NCBI GenBank assembly: GCA_019918135.1
Contig: WBZZ01005983.1
Span: 30,001-94,000 of the forward strand
Length of the DNA: 64,000 bases
Reading direction: 5' to 3'
From: Paulinella micropora
Taxonomy: Eukaryota; Cercozoa; Imbricatea; Euglyphida; Paulinellidae
Shown: positions 11,101 through 20,185 of the stretch, one piece after another
Layout of the letters: each line of letters begins with the position of its first letter
Position numbering within the stretch: position 1 is the stretch's first letter
Notes under the pieces: model-generated
What the model was told of the DNA's origin: nothing
Database searches by the model: none
Seen by the model: only the letters and a program-made list of their open reading frames with translations
Position numbers and translations under genes: made by a program

Positions 11101-11284
11101 CTGAAGAACGTCCTAACTCTTCTGCGGCCAGGACAGTTTCCGAATACACGTCCAATCCAACACATGTAACAAAACTCCTTGTGGTGGCAGCGAAAGGAGA
11201 ACGACAGGGATGGATACGACCTTATTCGACCGTATCACCCCAGGTCCTATGCGCCATTTGGTGGATGGCCTTTGGCGAAGCTCT

Positions 11285-11375
11285 GAAGGTACCTTGATAG
11301 CATCTGCCATTGACTGCGCACTTTTGGTCCGATGTCGTTCCAGCCAATATTGAGAGCGGTGAGGGTTGAGTTCAC
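11285..11375 (-). pseudogene. Leucine-rich-repeat remnant 1
   Basis: On the minus strand one frame reads LTALNIGWNDIGPK; the neighbouring frame continues SAQSMADAIKVPSE. Together they give the pattern of a ribonuclease-inhibitor-type leucine-rich repeat (LxxLxIxxNxIG...GAxAMAxAI), broken by a one-base shift. A related, intact unit lies at 11531-11626. Confidence 0.5.
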
Positions 11376-11963
11376 CTAAACAACCCATCATCATCGTCAT
11401 CATCATCAACAACAACAGCGACAAATCTGTCCTGCATAAGAATCAGCGATGAAGGCAAGACTGCCATCGCAAAGGCTCTTGAGGCACTTCACCGATAAAC
11501 ACATATACACAGGACGCACTAAGCTACATGTGCATGCGGTACCTTGATCGCACCTGCCATAGCCTGTGCACCTCGCGGCCCGATCTCATTGCCACTTATA
11601 TCCAGGTGAGTAAGGTTGGAGTTCACCTAAGCAGTCCACAAGCTTGTCTCTTCACCTCGACCATGTGGCGCCGTACAGCTCGCGGCGCAGTACGCCATGC
11701 TGTTGTTCGTGTTGTCTCACAATAGGTGTAGTCCTGACCTGAAGTAGTGATGTCTTTATGCATGTATAGTCTGTGTGACCTGCAGTCCCTTGGCGACTGC
11801 CGAAGCACCAAAAGCTCCAAGATTCTCCTTTGACAAATCGAGCGATTTGCCTTCATACTTGGCCTATTCAGAGCAGATATCAATGAAACACAAACAAGAA
11901 GTGAAAGAAAGGAGGTTCAAGCGAAAAGTTACAAAGAAAAAAGAAGCTTACGGCAAGGCAATA

Positions 11964-12016
<53 letters not shown>

Positions 12017-12230
12017 GTCGAGCTTCACTACGCTCTGCACACCACCCTCCTGGCTACTACGATGGCCCATGGGTGCGAGTGAATTGCGTTATGTGCTGCA
12101 GTTCCCCTAAGAGCTGTCTCACTGACTGTCAATTGATCTCACTTGCGCCAATTGTTAGTTATGTCTTACCTCTGCCGGCGCTTTCTGCTCTTGCCTTCTA
12201 GTTCAGTATCGTCTCCCTTGCCCCTGTCTG
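11376..12230. other. Host DNA with poly(A) run
   Basis: Apart from LRR remnant 2, no supported gene. A run of about 50 A lies at 11966-12015, possibly the tail of a retroposon ending at about 11965, but no body homologous to the other repeats was recognised. Confidence 0.4.
11531..11626 (-). pseudogene. Leucine-rich-repeat remnant 2
   Basis: The minus strand reads LTHLDISGNEIGPRGAQAMA then GAIKV, one textbook RNI-like LRR unit of about 28-32 residues. The two LRR units lie about 160 bp apart with poorly matching DNA between them. They are either separate short exons of a host LRR gene or a decayed fragment of one. I see no supporting splice sites. Confidence 0.5.
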
Positions 12231-12430
12231 GCCTTGTATTTGTTTGTTTGTGTTTGCCTTTGGTGTTTGTCGCTGCCTCTGTTGTTGTCTTTTTGTATTG
12301 TCTTTGTTTCCTTTGTTTCGTTTGTTTGTTTTGGTTTTTTTTTTTTTTTTTTTTTTTTCAGTAAGCAAGGTTTAATCAGAAGGAGACGAAATAAAAACAA
12401 AGAAGAGCCTTTTTTTTTGTTGTTGTTGTC

Positions 12431-12472
<42 letters not shown>

Positions 12473-12680
12473 TTCTTTTGTTTTTTGTTTCTATTCTCTT
12501 TTGTGTTTTGTTTTTTTACCTTTTTTTTTTCTTTTTTTATAATTTTTTTTTAAAACTATTATTTATTCATCGTTCTCTATTCTTTTCCTTGTGTTTTTTT
12601 TCTTTTCTTTTTCTCTTTGCTCCTTTCTTTCTTTCTTTTTTTCTCTTTCTTTTCTCTTCCATTTTACTCTTTCCAGGAGC
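12231..12680. repeat. T-rich low-complexity region with an inverted retroposon end
   Basis: Several poly(T) runs (about 12333-12358, 12434-12466). CAGTAAGCAAGGTTTAATCA at 12360-12379 is the reverse complement of the conserved 3' end of the poly(A) retroposon family seen at 12715, 13520 and 14440, so a minus-strand copy starts here. Phe/Leu-rich frames are artefacts. Confidence 0.6.
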
Positions 12681-12714
12681 TTTCTGTTGAACCTTAGTTC
12701 CAGATTTCCTTATG

Positions 12715-12825
12715 AGCTTGTACTGTCGTTTCTTGGAACCAGAATTCATTTGAATTAAGCTCTTCTTTATTTTTCCTTTGTCTCTTTCTCATTAAACCTT
12801 GCTTACTGTAATAATAATAATAATG

Positions 12826-12853
<28 letters not shown>
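12715..12853 (+). mobile_element. Poly(A)/A-rich-tailed retroposon 3' end, copy 1
   Basis: About 95 bp containing TTGGAACCAGAATTCATTTG and ending TCATTAAACCTTGCTTACTG, followed by an (AAT)n-like tail. The same end occurs at 13520-13625 and 14440-14590 and inverted at 12360. No ORF; likely a SINE or a truncated LINE 3' end. Confidence 0.6.
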
Positions 12854-12858
<5 letters not shown>

Positions 12859-13029
12859 AATATTTTTTTTAAAAATGCCTTTGTTTTGATTAGCCTATAT
12901 TTTGTCTCTATTTGCTCTCTTTTCTACTCTGACTCATTTTAATGTTGAGTTTACTACAAGTTCAACACACTAATAATTAAAATTCTAAGTTTCCGAAAAA
13001 AAAATGTATGCATGTATGTATGCATGTTT

Positions 13030-13265
13030 GTATCTATGTTTGTCTGTGTGTGGGGGACTGTGTGGGGGAGGGAAGCATGCTTTGGCTTACACTGGTGGAG
13101 TGCTTAGTATGTTTCGGGTTTGTGGTCCGTATCATATGGGAAGCTCATTCTCCAGTTTGAGCCTTACGTGCATCCTTCCCTCCATAAGTTCTCATAATCA
13201 CCAGGGTGGTTATAGGAAGCCGAGCAATTTACCGCTTCGTGCATTTAGACCATGATATGACCAGC
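13030..13265 (+). repeat. Interspersed repeat of about 230 bp, copy 1
   Basis: Homologous to 14160-14440. Shared blocks include GTGGGGGAGGGA, GTGGTCCGTAT, GTGCATCCTTCCCTCCATAA, GCATTTAGACCAT and CAGCTTCTTACCTGCGATAT. Both copies sit after a GTAT-rich microsatellite and upstream of the TTAAACCTTGCTTACTG retroposon end, so both may be parts of a longer repeat. Confidence 0.65.
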
Positions 13266-13519
13266 TTCTTACCTGCGATATGCTCATCCTCTCACTGTGT
13301 ATGCTATTGCATCTTTCTTTCCCTATATCATGTCTCTACAGTGTGTGTTGTCTTGGCTTTTGTCTGCCCTTACTTATACTAACTGTTTGTTTCCCTTTTG
13401 ATTTTGAGTTTACATCTTTTTGCTCAGTTTCATCTTTGTTTTTTTATTTTGACGCCAGTTTAATCACAATCATTAAAGATTCCAAGTGACTAAAAAAAAA
13501 ATATTAAAAAAGAAAAAAG

Positions 13520-13625
13520 CTCTTACTGTCGTTCCTTGGAACCAGATTTCTTTTGAATTAGGCTCTTTTTTATTTTTCTTTCGTCTCCTTCTCATTTAAA
13601 CCTTGCTTACTGTAAAAAAAAAAAA
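13520..13625 (+). mobile_element. Poly(A)-tailed retroposon 3' end, copy 2
   Basis: Contains TTGGAACCAGATTTCTTTTG and ends TTTAAACCTTGCTTACTG plus poly(A). About 90 bp are clearly homologous to copy 1. Confidence 0.6.
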
Positions 13626-13634
13626 TTAAAAAAA

Positions 13635-14110
13635 ATGTATGTATATATGTATGTATGTGCATTATGCATGTATGTATGCTATGTATGTATTTATGTATGT
13701 ATGTATGTGTATGTGAATATGTATGTTTGTATGTATGCATGTATGTATGTATGTATGTAAGTATATTTGTACGTATGTATGTATGTATGTATGTATGTAT
13801 ATGTTACATTGCATAAGTATTATATAATGTATATATGTATGTATATTTGCATGTATGTATGTATGTATGTGTGTATCATTTTATCTATGTATGTATATAT
13901 GTATGTATGTATGTATGTATGTGTGTATGTATATATGTATGTATGTATGTTATATATATGTATATATATATATATATATGTATACATATAAATAAATATA
14001 TACATATATATGCAATGTGTGCCGTGTATGTACGTGTACATGTATTTATGTGTATTATATGTATGTATATATATGTATGTGCATATATATATATTCTTAA
14101 TATATGTATA
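13635..14110. repeat. (ATGT)n/(AT)n microsatellite
   Basis: Nearly 480 bp of ATGT tetranucleotide with (AT)n interruptions. The Met/Tyr/Val/Cys-rich frames on either strand are artefacts. Confidence 0.9.
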
Positions 14111-14159
14111 TATGTTAACGTTGCATGTATGTGTTTGTATTTATATTTATTTTGCACAT

Positions 14160-14590
14160 ATGGTTGTGTGCTTGCGGGGGGCTATGTGGGGGAGGGAGGC
14201 ATGTTTTGGCCTACAATGGTAGTGAGGTTAGACTAGTATGTAGTAGGGTATGTGGTCCGTATTCAGTATTCAATGGGCTACATGCCCGAGGCGTGCTAAG
14301 CTCTTCTTCCTTGTATGAGCCTCACGTGCATCCTTCCCTCCATAAGTAAGTCCTCATAAACACAAGGGGGGTCAAGGATCCGGGCAGCTATGCGCTTCGG
14401 GCATATGCATTTAGACCATTATATGGCCAGCTTCTTACCTGCGATATATTGATCTTCTACTATTTGTGCCTTCGCATGTTTCATCCTCTTTCCTCATATG
14501 CCTCCTCCTGTTCTTTGCGTGTTTGCCTGCGTCTGTTTTTTCTATCGTCTCTTTTCTCATTAAACCTTGCTTACTGAAAAAAAAGAAAAA
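14160..14590 (+). mobile_element. Interspersed repeat, copy 2, with poly(A)-tailed 3' end
   Basis: The first 280 bp match 13030-13265. The element continues to CTCATTAAACCTTGCTTACTG (about 14555-14575) and a poly(A)/(AAAG)n tail. This copy best shows the presumed full layout of the family: GTAT-rich start, about 280-bp body, T-rich linker, conserved terminus, poly(A). Confidence 0.6.
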
Positions 14591-14639
14591 AAAGAAAAAG
14601 AAAGAAAGAAAGAAAGAAAGAAAAAGATAACAGACCACA

Positions 14640-15083
14640 AATTTGGTAAGGATGTCGTGTTTTCCTTCACGAAAGGCTGCCAAAGCCGCCTGCAGTGACA
14701 TTGTGGTCGTCTGCCTTGTTTGCCATAAAAATAAATCAGGCCTATGGTGAATTTTCCTTGGCATTGATACAGCTAAAAACCTGGCATAATATGGATATAT
14801 TTCCGGATTCTTTTTGAAATTTCAGCCGAATCAGCCACAGTGTTGCCACAACACCGTTAAATCGAAGCCAGTTTGAAAAGCCACTGCCGTGAAATTCATA
14901 TGTGTTTGGACTTGGAAAAAAATTACTGCAGGGACTTTTTACTTCTTTTATTTTTTTGCCTACAAAAAGCTTATCTCTAACTTTTGGTGGTTGTTTCTTC
15001 TGACTCAAAGTTTTTTTTGCATGATAGTTCACACCTTGCGTTATTTTCTTTCCACCACACACTTTTCTATTTTCTTTCCCACA
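14640..15083. other. Host flank of the viral element
   Basis: Non-repetitive, moderately AT-rich DNA without a convincing ORF or RNA gene. It ends at ACAC followed by the possible target duplication CAAAAA (15084-15089). Confidence 0.4.
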
Positions 15084-15089
15084 CAAAAA
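15084..15089. other. Possible 6-bp target-site duplication, left copy (CAAAAA)
   Basis: CAAAAA precedes the AG terminus at 15090. The same six bases follow the CT terminus at 46940 (46941-46946). Polintons are known for 6-bp duplications and AG...CT ends. In A-rich DNA a six-base match is weak on its own. Confidence 0.45.
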
Positions 15090-15135
15090 AGTAGTATAAT
15101 ATGAAATCTATGATGGTCGTTTTTCGTGCCTCAAA
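15090..15135 (+). repeat. Stub of the left terminal inverted repeat
   Basis: 46 bp identical to the first 46 bp of the TIR at 23905 (AGTAGTATAATATGAAATC onward). It then jumps to sequence from the 3' part of the AP2-like/zinc-finger gene, so the rest of the TIR and the gene start are deleted here. Confidence 0.85.
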
Positions 15136-15239
15136 ACATAAAGATAGGAGAACGTAAGGTTATGATAGGAGAACGTAAAGTTATTCGTATAATTCTTAGA
15201 AATGACGACATGGAAAGATATCATAAAAATAAAATGTAA
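15136..15239 (+). pseudogene. 3' remnant of the AP2-like/zinc-finger gene
   Basis: The last part of the gene seen whole at 24253-24700, ending in the same TAA. A short stretch (GATAGGAGAACGTAA) is duplicated at the join (15143 and 15163). The 5' two thirds of the gene and most of the TIR are missing. Confidence 0.7.
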
Positions 15240-15276
15240 AACAATTTAAAGAAATAAATATTATTACTTATATAAT
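15222..15276 (+). promoter_or_regulatory. Promoter-like motif upstream of the 91-aa gene
   Basis: TAAAACAATTTAAAGAAATA lies just upstream of the start, followed by an AT-rich TATAATATG stretch. A near-identical motif (TAAAACCATTTAAAGAAATA) precedes the next gene at 15601, and TAAAACAATTTAA precedes pPolB. Repetition ahead of three adjacent genes suggests an early promoter element. Confidence 0.45.
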
Positions 15277-15552
15277 ATGTCTTTTTTAATCATACAAGCG
15301 GACAAGGAATTGAAAGAATTATACAACTTACATTTTCCAGAAGCATTAGCAGACGATAAAAGGATTAAGAAATACACTAGAAGAGAAACGCTTCAACGAT
15401 ATAGCAAAGCCTTTAAGTTTTGGGATAAACAGAAAAACAAAGCATTAGAGACTCCAACAATGTTGAATATTCACAAATTGCAAATTTGTGAAGAAGCAAT
15501 CGCACAACTTGAATTAAGGGTGATGATTGTATTAAATAATAATTTAATTTAA
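15277..15552 (+). CDS. Conserved 91-residue protein of unknown function
   Basis: The ATG lies 18 bp after the promoter-like block. The protein is short and charged, with a basic stretch (KRIKKYTRRETLQRYSKAF) and a probable helical C-terminus, and no domain that I recognise. It is intact and identical in translation in both copies of direct repeat A (also at 24738-25013), next to the polymerase, so it is probably an early gene of the element. A replication accessory or DNA-binding role would be inference only. Confidence 0.6.
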   Translation: MSFLIIQADKELKELYNLHFPEALADDKRIKKYTRRETLQRYSKAFKFWDKQKNKALETPTMLNIHKLQICEEAIAQLELRVMIVLNNNLI

Positions 15553-15600
15553 AATGTAAAACCATTTAAAGAAATAAATTATATTAATTATAATATAGAT
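15552..15600 (+). promoter_or_regulatory. Promoter-like motif upstream of the small basic gene
   Basis: TAAAACCATTTAAAGAAATA followed by TATATTAATTATAATATAG directly before the ATG at 15601. It matches the block before the 91-aa gene. Confidence 0.45.
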
Positions 15601-15775
15601 ATGGGGAGACACAAGAAATATCTCACACCTGAGGACAAACGAAAGGCTAACTCCGAAAAGGCTCTTGCATATTAAAAGAAATAAGGATGAAACTAATCAA
15701 AAGAGGAAGTAGCAATTAAAAGAACGAAACAGAAAACTTAAAGAATATGAAGAAATGAAGGCGAGAGGAGTATAA
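15601..15775 (+). pseudogene. Small basic viral protein, broken
   Basis: Begins MGRHKKYLTPEDKRKANSEK and resembles the short Lys/Arg-rich proteins with this type of start found in many large DNA viruses and Polintons. An in-frame TAA after about 24 codons, then a change of frame, break it. The continuation is readable in another frame as a Lys/Arg/Glu-rich helix to the stop at 15775. Identical breaks occur in the second copy (25062-25236). Confidence 0.55.
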
Positions 15776-15809
15776 AAAAACAAAAAAACGAAAAATGATT
15801 TTTTTTGCC

Positions 15810-15838
15810 TAAGTTGAATTTCATGTTAATTCAACTTA
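15810..15838. repeat. Hairpin before pPolB
   Basis: AAGTTGAAT and ATTCAACTT are separated by about 10 bp. A perfect 9-bp stem in the long gap between the small basic gene and pPolB. The second copy is at about 25271-25299. It may end the upstream transcript. Confidence 0.5.
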
Positions 15839-15941
15839 TGAATGAATTTCATGTTAAAGGTGAGACAATCTTATATATAAAAAGTAAAACAATTTAATTT
15901 ATTTTCATTATTTTATATCCTCACTAATATAAAAGTAAAAT

Positions 15942-18900
15942 ATGCCACCACCATTACCGCCCAGACCAACGAAGGAAAATGTAGAACTAGCGAAGGTAAG
16001 GGCGAATTTGAGGAAAACTTCAACAAGAGAAAACAAAAGGGAATGTAAAGTAGTAGAGTTGAAATCTAGGCGAGACAATAGATTAAACTCTCTTACATAC
16101 GACAAGAAAGGATTAGACATAAACTTTTATGATACTGACGCATTAGAGCGAGAGGTTCTACTTCCTATACTATTAGATGCGAAAAGAAATAGTATGACAG
16201 GAAATGCTGATGTTCATATCACTACAACATACATAACAGACCACGAAGAATTAAATAGATATTATAAAAAGAAAACATTTAACTCTTTTCAAATACAAAA
16301 CTATAATGATTTTATTGAAATGTTGAATGAGTTTAACATAAGCAATATTGAAGCATCTGGATTAGGTTAGGACAGAATCATTGAATATGCTAAGGTAGTA
16401 GTAGTTCAAGAAAACGGAGGAGGATGCTATGAGGGAAAATACAAAAGCAGACAAACGAAATATGAGGAAAGTATATTAATATCTCCCGCTAGCAAAAATA
16501 ATAATTGCTTATTCTTCCTTTGTAAAGACATTCTTAATATGTCACTTATTAACAGAAAAAGATGTAATGATATTAGAGAACAATTCAACCTTTCTAATGA
16601 TTGCCCTATAACATTCTCTACCGCAGTAAAAATCCTTAATACTTTGATAAAGGCAGGAAAGACATACGAAATAACAAATTCTCTAACAAAGGAGACAATA
16701 AGCACAAACGAAATAGGAGAAGCGGATATTATGATTTACTTAGAGAATAACCACTATTTTGGATTAATTAAAAGATGTAAAAAGAAATGTGAAAAATGCT
16801 TAACTAAGTATTTTACTAAACATACTTGTAATCCAAAAGTTATTAATTATGCGAATAGAGAAATATTAAAGAATGGAAAGAGACATTTAATAACGAAGTC
16901 TCATAAAGAAAAATATAATAACAAAGATGAAGTTCTTCATTACGACCTAGAAACTTTTAGAAATAACACGCTCGCTGACGGCTTTGATATTCACGACTGC
17001 TATATAGTCGGATATACTCAAGGGACGGAAGGATTTAAATATTATGCTGGTATTGATTGTATTTCTAAATTTCTTGATTTAGTCTTAGAGAGGAAGAAAA
17101 TTAGCAATAGAATGGGCTAACAAACAACTACACAACCCAGTCAAGAAAGTAGCAGGAGTAAGAAAAAAGAGAAATAAAGATGAAGAACCACCAATTTTAT
17201 ATGTGAATGGTTTTAACGGGGCGAACTTTGACCACTACTTTATTAAACAGGAATTAATAAGAAGAGGTATCAAACCAAAATCTCACATGATTAATAACTG
17301 CTCAATAATCTCTTTACAATTTGAAAATATTAAAATGTGGGATATGTGTAAGCATACTCAGGGGACGTTAAAAGAAAACTTAGAAAATATGAAATGCAAA
17401 ACTCTTAAAGGAGATTTGGACCACGACAAGGCATCTACTTGGGAAACAATGAGTGAAGAATTAAGAAATAAGTGTCTTGAATATTTGAAGTGTGATGTTA
17501 TGGGGTTAAAAGAGTTATATGACAAAATAAACAGAGATATTTGAAAAACACTCGGTGAATTTAACTTCATATATTTCAACTTCAAGCCTGGCTTTCAATA
17601 TCTGGAAGAAAATGATTGATGGTAAGCACGATGTAAGACTTCCAACTATTGAACTAGAGAAAGCGTTTAGAAAGCGGTTATCGGAGCAAGAACATATCCA
17701 AGCAAAAAAAGATTTATTTCAAATCAATACAATGACTACTTAGCAGGGAAAATCACATTTGATGAATTAACCGATTATTTAGTTGATGCGGATGTCGTAT
17801 CTTTATACCCAACAGCGATGCTTAATTTATTCATGGTTGGAGAAATTAAGATGCTATCGCACCATTTGATTATAATAATCTTCCTATCGGTATTTACAAT
17901 GTTGATTATATCTCACCAAAAGACATATTACATTCAAGAATAGGACAGAGAAATAAAATTGGTTCATTAAAGTGGAATTTAGCCGATATGAAAGACCAAT
18001 GGCTTACAAGTATTGACATTGAAGATATTGTTAAGGAAGGCTACGATATAACAATTCATAAAGGATAATATACAGAGGAGGCAGAACCAGTTTTCAAATA
18101 ATATATATTAGAAATGTTTAAGGCGAAAGAGAATAGCGAGAAAGGCACACCGCAATATTTATTAGCCAAACTATTTATGAATTAGTTATACGGAAAGATG
18201 ATACAACGACCTATTCCAACAGAAGCAGAATATATTAAATCAAATGAGGAGTATTGGAAATTTTGGACGAAAAATTATATATCCGATGTGGTTGAATTCA
18301 AAGATAAAGACGAAAACAAACTTTGGCACGTATCTGGAATTCCTAGAAATGAAGTAATAATTGAAGAAAGTATTACAAAGCCTTCTCACTACGGAGCATT
18401 TATTCTAGCATATAGTAGGCGTATTATGTATAACTACATAAAAGAGGCTAATCCAAATAAAGACATAGAGGCTGATTTCTATTACACCGATACCGATAGT
18501 TTAGTGTTGCATGTTAGGTTCGCCAAACTAATCAAAAGACTTGGTGATAAATCTCTTGGAGGAATAACGGATGACTTAGGAGATTGCTGTAAGATAATAA
18601 GAGGAATATGGATTGCTCCTAAATGGTATATGTTAGAATTTACAACGAATGAAGCCTTTCTCCCTTACCTTACTAAGAATGATTTGAAACATAAAGACAA
18701 AGGTGTTCATATAATTGAATGCTACGAAAACGAAGGAGTAAAAAAGAGATACTACCACCTCAGAGGTAAGGGGTTGAATTCAAAAGGCTTGAATCCAGAA
18801 GTATATGAAAAGATGGATGTAGGTGAAAACATTGAAAATGTTAGAGATTTTCAAATGAAGAAAATTCATTTATCACGAAATAGCAAACAGCAAAACATTA

Positions 18901-19022
18901 ACCATGTCAGCATAGTTCATACTACAAACATAAAAAAGAAAGTTAATGATAATAAATGGTGCGGTCGTGAGTTTATCAACAAAAATGATAGTATCCCTCA
19001 CGGCTTCCATATCCGCTCCTAG
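15942..19022 (+). pseudogene. pPolB: Protein-primed family B DNA polymerase, inactivated
   Basis: Family B polymerase of the protein-primed type. Readable in order: exonuclease I LHYDLETF, exonuclease II VNGFNGANFDHYF, exonuclease III YLKCDVMGLKELY, polymerase motif A DADVVSLYPTAM, motif B LLAKLFMN-stop-LYGK and motif C YTDTDSLV. The gene would replicate the linear element from its ends. It is broken by stops at about 16369, 18066, 18099 and 18183 and by frame changes near 17100, 17540, 17690 and 17860. The 18183 stop lies within motif B. The start is the ATG at 15942 after the AT-rich block. The same breaks occur in the copy at 25404. Confidence 0.85.
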
Positions 19023-19032
19023 ATTAATGATA

Positions 19033-19091
19033 GATATTTGACAATTTCACTCTCATTCGCTTCGCTCATTCTCGTTTATTGTCAAACATCG
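19033..19091. terminator. Palindrome after pPolB
   Basis: Arms TTTGACAAT and ATTGTCAAA flank an inner imperfect palindrome (CATTCGCTTCGCTCATT), with the family's edges GATATTT and AAACATCG. It starts 10 bp after the polymerase stop. The second copy is at 28495-28553. The palindrome family is described under the findings; a transcript-ending role is inference. Confidence 0.6.
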
Positions 19092-19175
19092 AAACCATTA
19101 AAGCAAAAAGCGATGCTCACAAATATCAATTAATTAATTTTTTTCTATAATTTTTTTACCAGTCTATATAGACCA

Positions 19176-19463
19176 ATGACCACCCTCACTAGACCATGTG
19201 AGAAGTTTGAGAAACTCTCTATTGAAAATAAAAAAGAAACATTTTCTCTTACCGACGTTAAAAAGATAATTACTGACGAAATTCAAATGATTGAAAATGC
19301 ACGGGCAGGCAAGCCAAAGGATACTTTTCCATTTGGTAAGTATAAAGGTAAGAAAATTCAAGATGTAGCGGTTATTGATAAGCCATACCTTGAATGGGTT
19401 ATGAAACAGCCGTGGTTTGATAAATTTACGGACATTAAAAGTGAAGTAAAAAAATACATTTAA
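19176..19463 (+). CDS. ExoX-C-like small protein (95 aa)
   Basis: Residues 50-85 read FPFGKYKGKKIQDVAVIDKP then YLEWVMKQPWF. This is the compact domain found at the C-terminus of exonuclease-X-like nucleases and in DUF3820-type proteins. The nuclease domain itself is absent. The N-terminal half is charged and unrecognised. Intact in both copies. It lies 154 bp downstream of pPolB and is followed after 27 bp by a second gene with the same domain, so the two probably act with the polymerase; the precise role is unknown. Confidence 0.65.
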   Translation: MTTLTRPCEKFEKLSIENKKETFSLTDVKKIITDEIQMIENARAGKPKDTFPFGKYKGKKIQDVAVIDKPYLEWVMKQPWFDKFTDIKSEVKKYI

Positions 19464-19490
19464 TAAAAATTATTTTGTAGTATAAATAAG

Positions 19491-19922
19491 ATGACCGACC
19501 TGAACACCAAACAGGACTACTTGAATGAAATTGAAAAATGGAGCCTTGACAGCGAAATTAAGAAACCTTCAATTAAATGGACTAAGCCTGATATTGTTTC
19601 TTTCTATGAGCAATATAAGCCAAGGGATGACAATGTGAAAGTAGTTATACCGCCATTGCAAGATAAATCAACATTTGCCATAACGGACAAAGAAGAAAGC
19701 ACACCTTTTAAGACAACTGATTTAAAAGAGACTGGAATTACCGAAATAAAGGCTAATGTAGGCGAAGAGATAGCACAAAATGAAACCGATATTTTTCTAC
19801 AATATGGTAAGTATAAAAAAATGAAAATTGAAGATGTTGCTAAGATTGATAAACCATACCTTGAATATTTAATTCAACAACCTTATTTTAATAGTAAAGA
19901 TGCGGTAAAAAAATATTTGTGA
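19491..19922 (+). CDS. Second ExoX-C-like protein (143 aa)
   Basis: The C-terminal 45 residues (LQYGKYKKMKIEDVAKIDKP, YLEYLIQQPYF) repeat the domain of the preceding gene. The N-terminal 50 residues (YLNEIEKWSLDSEIKKPSIK onward) could be a small helical DNA-binding unit, but this is a guess. The gene is intact here; in the second copy (28953-29385) one extra A in an A run at about 29277 breaks it. The pair looks like a tandem duplication within the element. Confidence 0.6.
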   Translation: MTDLNTKQDYLNEIEKWSLDSEIKKPSIKWTKPDIVSFYEQYKPRDDNVKVVIPPLQDKSTFAITDKEESTPFKTTDLKETGITEIKANVGEEIAQNETDIFLQYGKYKKMKIEDVAKIDKPYLEYLIQQPYFNSKDAVKKYL

Positions 19923-19972
19923 TGATATTACATCGCTTTCCGCTTATTATTTTTTTTATTATTTACTTTTAA

Positions 19973-20026
19973 ACGATGTTTGCAAAACACACGGGAGCGT
20001 AGCGAGAGTGTGAATTTGCAAATATC
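19973..20026. terminator. Palindrome between convergent genes
   Basis: GATGTTTGCAAA and TTTGCAAATATC flank ACACGGGAGCGTAGCGAGAGTG. It lies between the plus-strand ExoX-C-like gene and the minus-strand late gene that ends next to it. In the second copy (29436-29489) the inner bases differ at two positions while the arms are unchanged. Confidence 0.6.
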
Positions 20027-20144
20027 TATTGATCCTCTACGAAGTTAGCGATAATATTGACATTTCCTCCTCCACCAGCAGAGACAGACTTCTGCGTAAA
20101 AGTTAATACATCACTCGGCGATAGGTATATATCATAACTTCTAA
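20027..20144 (-). pseudogene. 3' stub of the late virion protein gene
   Basis: The last 37 codons and stop of the gene seen at 29489-30726, truncated at the rearrangement join. All other late genes that should follow are missing in this unit. Confidence 0.75.
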
Positions 20145-20185
20145 AATTGCGAGATTAGCGAGATTAGCGAGACCACCGAACCATC
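20141..20185. other. Rearrangement junction
   Basis: Direct repeat A stops at about 20144 and inverted repeat B starts at about 20168. Between them the sequence GCGAGATTAGCGAGATTAGC occurs, which is also part of the tail-fibre coding sequence some 20 bp further on (GCGAGATTAGCGAGATTAAT). The local repeat suggests slippage or template switching. Confidence 0.7.

Larger units (their letters stand above)
15157..20144 (+). repeat. Direct repeat A, left copy (polymerase block)
   Basis: Nearly identical to 24618-29607 at an offset of 9461-9463 bp. I found about ten substitutions and two single-base indels by eye in 5 kb. It spans the 91-aa gene, the small basic gene, pPolB, both ExoX-C-like genes and the last 37 codons of a late virion gene. 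All frame-breaking changes in pPolB are shared, so the genes died before the block was duplicated. Confidence 0.9.

Noticed and set aside
9270..14110. Long open frames of Leu, Ser, Thr, Tyr or Phe repeats
   Set aside because: They are translations of microsatellites, are open in several frames and on both strands, and have no unique sequence.
15942..19022. Reassigned stop codons (TAA/TAG read as Gln) to explain in-frame stops in pPolB and the integrase
   Set aside because: TAA and TAG end intact genes in the same element (MCP ends in TAA), and the polymerase also has true frame changes and a TGA. Simple inactivation explains it better.
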